From contig NZ_JANUFD010000020.1 in NCBI RefSeq assembly GCF_024807945.1, positions 1 through 64,000 on the forward strand: a stretch of DNA of 64,000 bases, written 5' to 3'. This document shows positions 61,603-64,000 of the stretch, one piece after another (position 1 is the first letter of the stretch; every line of letters begins with the position of its first letter). Origin of the DNA: Pseudomonas sp. JUb42. GTDB lineage: Bacteria; Pseudomonadota; Gammaproteobacteria; Pseudomonadales; Pseudomonadaceae. A model generated the notes under the pieces. It saw only the letters and a program-made list of their open reading frames with translations. It had not been told where the DNA came from and searched no databases. Position numbers and translations under genes: made by a program.

Positions 61603-63501
61603 CTACATCTCGACCTGCGTACCCAGTTCGATCACCCGGTTGTACGGCAGCTTGAAGAAGCGCAGATTGCCGTTGGCGTTCTTGAGCATGAAGGCGAACA
61701 GTCCTTCACGCCAACGCGCCATGCCTACCAGCTTGGACGAGACGATGGTCTCGCGGCTGAGGAAGTAGGTGGTACGCATCGGACTGAAATCCAGCTCATC
61801 CAGATGGCACAGCTTCAACGCGGCCGGCACGTCCGGCTCGTCGATAAAGCCGAAGTGCAGGATCACCCTGTAGAAACCTTCGCCGTAGGCCTCGACCTCG
61901 AAACGCCGCTGCGCCGGCACCCGTGGCGAGTCTTCATAAACCACCGTCAACAGCACCACCTGCTCGTGCAACACCTGGTTATGCAGCATGTTGTGCAACA
62001 GTGCATGGGGCACGGCGTCGGAGCGGGCCGTCAGGAAGACTGCAGTCCCTTGGGCGCGGAATGGCGGCTGCACGCGAATACTGCTGATGAAAATCGGCAG
62101 GGGCAGGCCGCCTTCGGAGATCCGCTCGCTCAGCAACTGCTTGCCGCGCTTCCAGGTGGTCATCAGGACAAACAGCACGATACCGGCGAGCACCGGGAAC
62201 GCCCCGCCCTGCACCACTTTTGGCACGTTGGCGGCGAAGAACAGGCCATCCACCAACAGGCAGCCCAGCAACACCGGCACCGCCAGTATCGGCGGCCATT
62301 TCCACAGCATCAACATCACCGACGACACCAGAATGGTCGTGCAGAGCATTGTCCCGGTCACCGCCACGCCATAAGCCGAGGCCAATGCGCCCGACGACTC
62401 GAAACCCAGCACCAGCAGGATCACGCCAACCATCAGCGACCAGTTCACTGCACCTATGTAGATCTGGCCCTGAGCGTCACTGGAGGTGTGCTGGATGTAC
62501 ATGCGCGGGATATAACCCAACTGGATCGCCTGCAGGGTCATGGAGAACGCGCCGGAGATCACCGCCTGAGAGGCAATGATGGTCGCCAGGGTCGACAGGC
62601 CGATCAGCGGCAACAGCGCCCAGCTCGGCGCCAGCAGATAGAACGGGTTGCGGATCGCTTCCGGGTCCTGCAATACCAGGGCGCCCTGACCGAAGTAGTT
62701 CAAGACCAGTGCAGGCAGCACCAGGATGAACCAGGCACGGGAAATCGGCCGGCGACCGAAGTGGCCCATGTCGGCATACAGCGCTTCGGCACCGGTCAAC
62801 GCCAGGACCACAGCGCCGAGAATTGCCACGCCGATGCCCGGATGCTCGACAAAGAAGCGAAAGGCCCAGAGTGGATTGACCGCATGGATCACTTCAGGCT
62901 GCTGGCTTATGCCCCACACGCCCAGAGCGCCAAGGACCAGAAACCAGGTGACCATGATCGGGCCGAACAGCACGCCAATGCGCGCCGTACCGTGGCGCTG
63001 GATCAGGAACAGCCCGACCAGCACGACCAGAGAAATCGGCACGACCCAATGCTCAAGACCATCAAAGGCCAGCTCCATACCCTCGACCGCCGACAACACC
63101 GAAATGGCCGGGGTGATCATGCTGTCGCCGTAGAACAACGCCGCACCGAACAACCCGAACACCACCATGGTGGCCTGCAATTTCGGATATTTCGCCGACG
63201 CCCGCCGCGCCAGCGCCGTCAGCGCCATGATCCCGCCCTCGCCCTGGTTATCAGCGCGCAGGACAAAAGCCATGTACTTGAAGGAAACCACCCAGATCAG
63301 CGACCAGAAAATCAGCGACAGGATGCCCAGAACTCCATCGTGACTGACACTGACGCCGTAACCGCCGTTGAACACTTCCTTTAGGGTATACAGGGGGCTG
63401 GTGCCGATATCGCCGTAAACCACCCCCACCGCCGCGATCAGCAAACTCAATGGTTTTGCCGAATGATGTCCGGTCTCAGCCTGACTACTTGCTTGACTCA
63501 T
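61603..63501 (-). CDS. kup: Low-affinity potassium transporter Kup
   Basis: A 632-residue KUP/HAK-family K+:H+ symporter. VGVVYGDIGTSPLYTLKEVF opens the membrane domain of about 12 helices (up to about 440), followed by a soluble C-terminal domain to 632. Length is usual for the family. In PAO1 it is followed divergently by rimO, as here. Confidence 0.95.
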   Translation of the reverse strand: MSQASSQAETGHHSAKPLSLLIAAVGVVYGDIGTSPLYTLKEVFNGGYGVSVSHDGVLGILSLIFWSLIWVVSFKYMAFVLRADNQGEGGIMALTALARRASAKYPKLQATMVVFGLFGAALFYGDSMITPAISVLSAVEGMELAFDGLEHWVVPISLVVLVGLFLIQRHGTARIGVLFGPIMVTWFLVLGALGVWGISQQPEVIHAVNPLWAFRFFVEHPGIGVAILGAVVLALTGAEALYADMGHFGRRPISRAWFILVLPALVLNYFGQGALVLQDPEAIRNPFYLLAPSWALLPLIGLSTLATIIASQAVISGAFSMTLQAIQLGYIPRMYIQHTSSDAQGQIYIGAVNWSLMVGVILLVLGFESSGALASAYGVAVTGTMLCTTILVSSVMLMLWKWPPILAVPVLLGCLLVDGLFFAANVPKVVQGGAFPVLAGIVLFVLMTTWKRGKQLLSERISEGGLPLPIFISSIRVQPPFRAQGTAVFLTARSDAVPHALLHNMLHNQVLHEQVVLLTVVYEDSPRVPAQRRFEVEAYGEGFYRVILHFGFIDEPDVPAALKLCHLDELDFSPMRTTYFLSRETIVSSKLVGMARWREGLFAFMLKNANGNLRFFKLPYNRVIELGTQVEM

Positions 63502-63777
63502 TTACCACTCCTGAAACCAAGACTCGAACTCCAAGACATGAAACGCCGCCTTGTGAGCTGCGCAACGCTGCAATCATCGCCGTTAACGCTCTGTTTTTTT
63601 GTGACACGACGTAACGCCGCGAAGCATAGCGCAGCACTCGTCGTAATTCTCTGCATAACGCTGGTCAATCGACAGACTCGTCGCTAGAATTGCGCACTTT
63701 TTGATCAGAGGCGCGCCAAGCGCCCAGCCAGTGCCCCCGGCCACCTGCCCAGGCACTAACTATCGCCGAGGTTCGCC

Positions 63778-63873
63778 ATGTCCACCGTCACCACGCCATC
63801 CGCCCCCAAGGTCGGGTTCGTTTCACTCGGATGTCCAAACGATGGCACATATATACTTCTTGCCAGAACGTAA
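63778..63873 (+). pseudogene. rimO: Truncated 5' end of rimO (ribosomal protein S12 methylthiotransferase)
   Basis: The frame begins MSTVTTPSAPKVGFVSLGCP, the conserved N-terminus of RimO with the first cysteine of the MiaB/RimO N-terminal cluster domain. The next expected residues (KALVDSER) are absent. From about 63838 the sequence is unrelated and the frame stops at 63871-63873 after 31 residues. Either rimO is interrupted in this strain or the assembly is wrongly joined here. Position divergent from kup agrees with PAO1. Confidence 0.8.
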
Positions 63874-63878
63874 TCCGG

Positions 63879-63907
63879 GCCAAAAAAAACCCGCCAAATG
63901 GCGGGTT
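63879..63907 (-). terminator. Terminator of the gene entering from the right
   Basis: AACCCGCC/GGCGGGTT with loop ATTT, followed on the minus strand by T8. It lies 18 bases after the stop of the partial gene at 63925. Confidence 0.88.
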
Positions 63908-63924
63908 CTCGATATGCTTGCAGC

Positions 63925-64000
63925 TTAGGCAAATACAACTTCAACGCGCCCTTCACGGCGGGAACGGGGCGCGGTTTTAACGACGATCTGCACATCACGT
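63925..64000 (-). CDS. 3' end of an unidentified gene
   Basis: The last 24 codons of a minus-strand gene running in from beyond the window (RDVQIVVKTAPRSRREGRVE, then VVFA) ending at TAA 63925-63927, with a terminator right after. The basic composition suggests nothing definite. I cannot name it. Confidence 0.5.
   Translation of the reverse strand, partial: RDVQIVVKTAPRSRREGRVEVVFA

Noticed and set aside
61591..63384. 597-codon open frame on the plus strand
   Set aside because: Antisense to kup, low-complexity composition rich in His, Gln and Arg as in GC-rich shadow frames, no domain.

Overview
The window is chromosomal DNA of a Pseudomonas, most likely of the P. fluorescens group. Supporting signs are the high GC content, OprD-family porins, dispersed REP/REPIN elements, and long blocks in the same order I remember from P. 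aeruginosa PAO1 (perM-tusA-M48 protease, nadA, then tRNA-Lys-queC-queE-cpoB-pal-tolBARQ-ybgC-ruvBAC-yebC-aspS-dps-csp-slyX-HIT-oprD-proS-lipoprotein-dinB-mprF-virJ-kup-rimO). Species assignment is inference.

Layout. 1-3052: homopolymer junk at the left edge, then a PerM-like permease, a TusA-like sulfur carrier and a BepA-like M48 protease. 3236-10505: a quinate/shikimate catabolic cluster (type II dehydroquinase, NAD-type quinate/shikimate dehydrogenase, TetR regulator, QuiC dehydroshikimate dehydratase, MFS permease, OprD-type porin). Three copies of the same operator-like motif (TGTAC-N6-GTTARTT) lie in front of its transcription units. 10790-14705: nadA, a small PAS-MCP protein, and an orphan paralogue of the VirJ/AcvB-type lipid hydrolase. 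14712-24781: an amino-acid catabolic region in two units. One holds a LysR regulator divergent from a D-threonine-aldolase-like enzyme, a DAACS transporter, RidA and a HAD hydrolase. The other holds a porin followed by dsdX-dsdA-dsdC for D-serine use. 25280-27532: a TauD-type dioxygenase, an MCP remnant, a REPIN and a 2-hydroxyacid dehydrogenase.

27580-34485: a 6.8 kb islet bounded by 65-bp direct repeats that copy the terminator and CCA end of tRNA-Lys. It carries a three-subunit molybdenum hydroxylase (2Fe-2S subunit, Mo-binding subunit, triheme cytochrome c), an AraC-type regulator broken by one amber codon, and a NepI-like MFS exporter. No integrase is present. The queC-adjacent tRNA-Lys is a known island hotspot in P. 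aeruginosa.

34483-57089: conserved core. It runs from tRNA-Lys through the preQ0 genes, the complete Tol-Pal envelope system, RuvABC, YebC, AspRS, an RHH protein with a repeated upstream motif, Dps, a membrane cold-shock-domain protein, SlyX, a HIT protein, OprD with a long leader, ProRS, a lipoprotein and DNA polymerase IV to two identical initiator tRNA genes. 57430-61439: alanyl-/lysyl-phosphatidylglycerol synthase coupled to its periplasmic hydrolase. 61603-64000: Kup, then rimO, which is broken after about 20 codons, facing the 3' end of an unrelated gene.

The most unusual signals are the tRNA-Lys repeat-bounded islet with its amber-interrupted regulator, the shared operator set of the quinate cluster, the putative hydroxyaspartate-type catabolic operon, and REPINs whose loops are conserved although their arms differ. 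I found no CRISPR array, rRNA, transposase, integrase or plainly new defence system.
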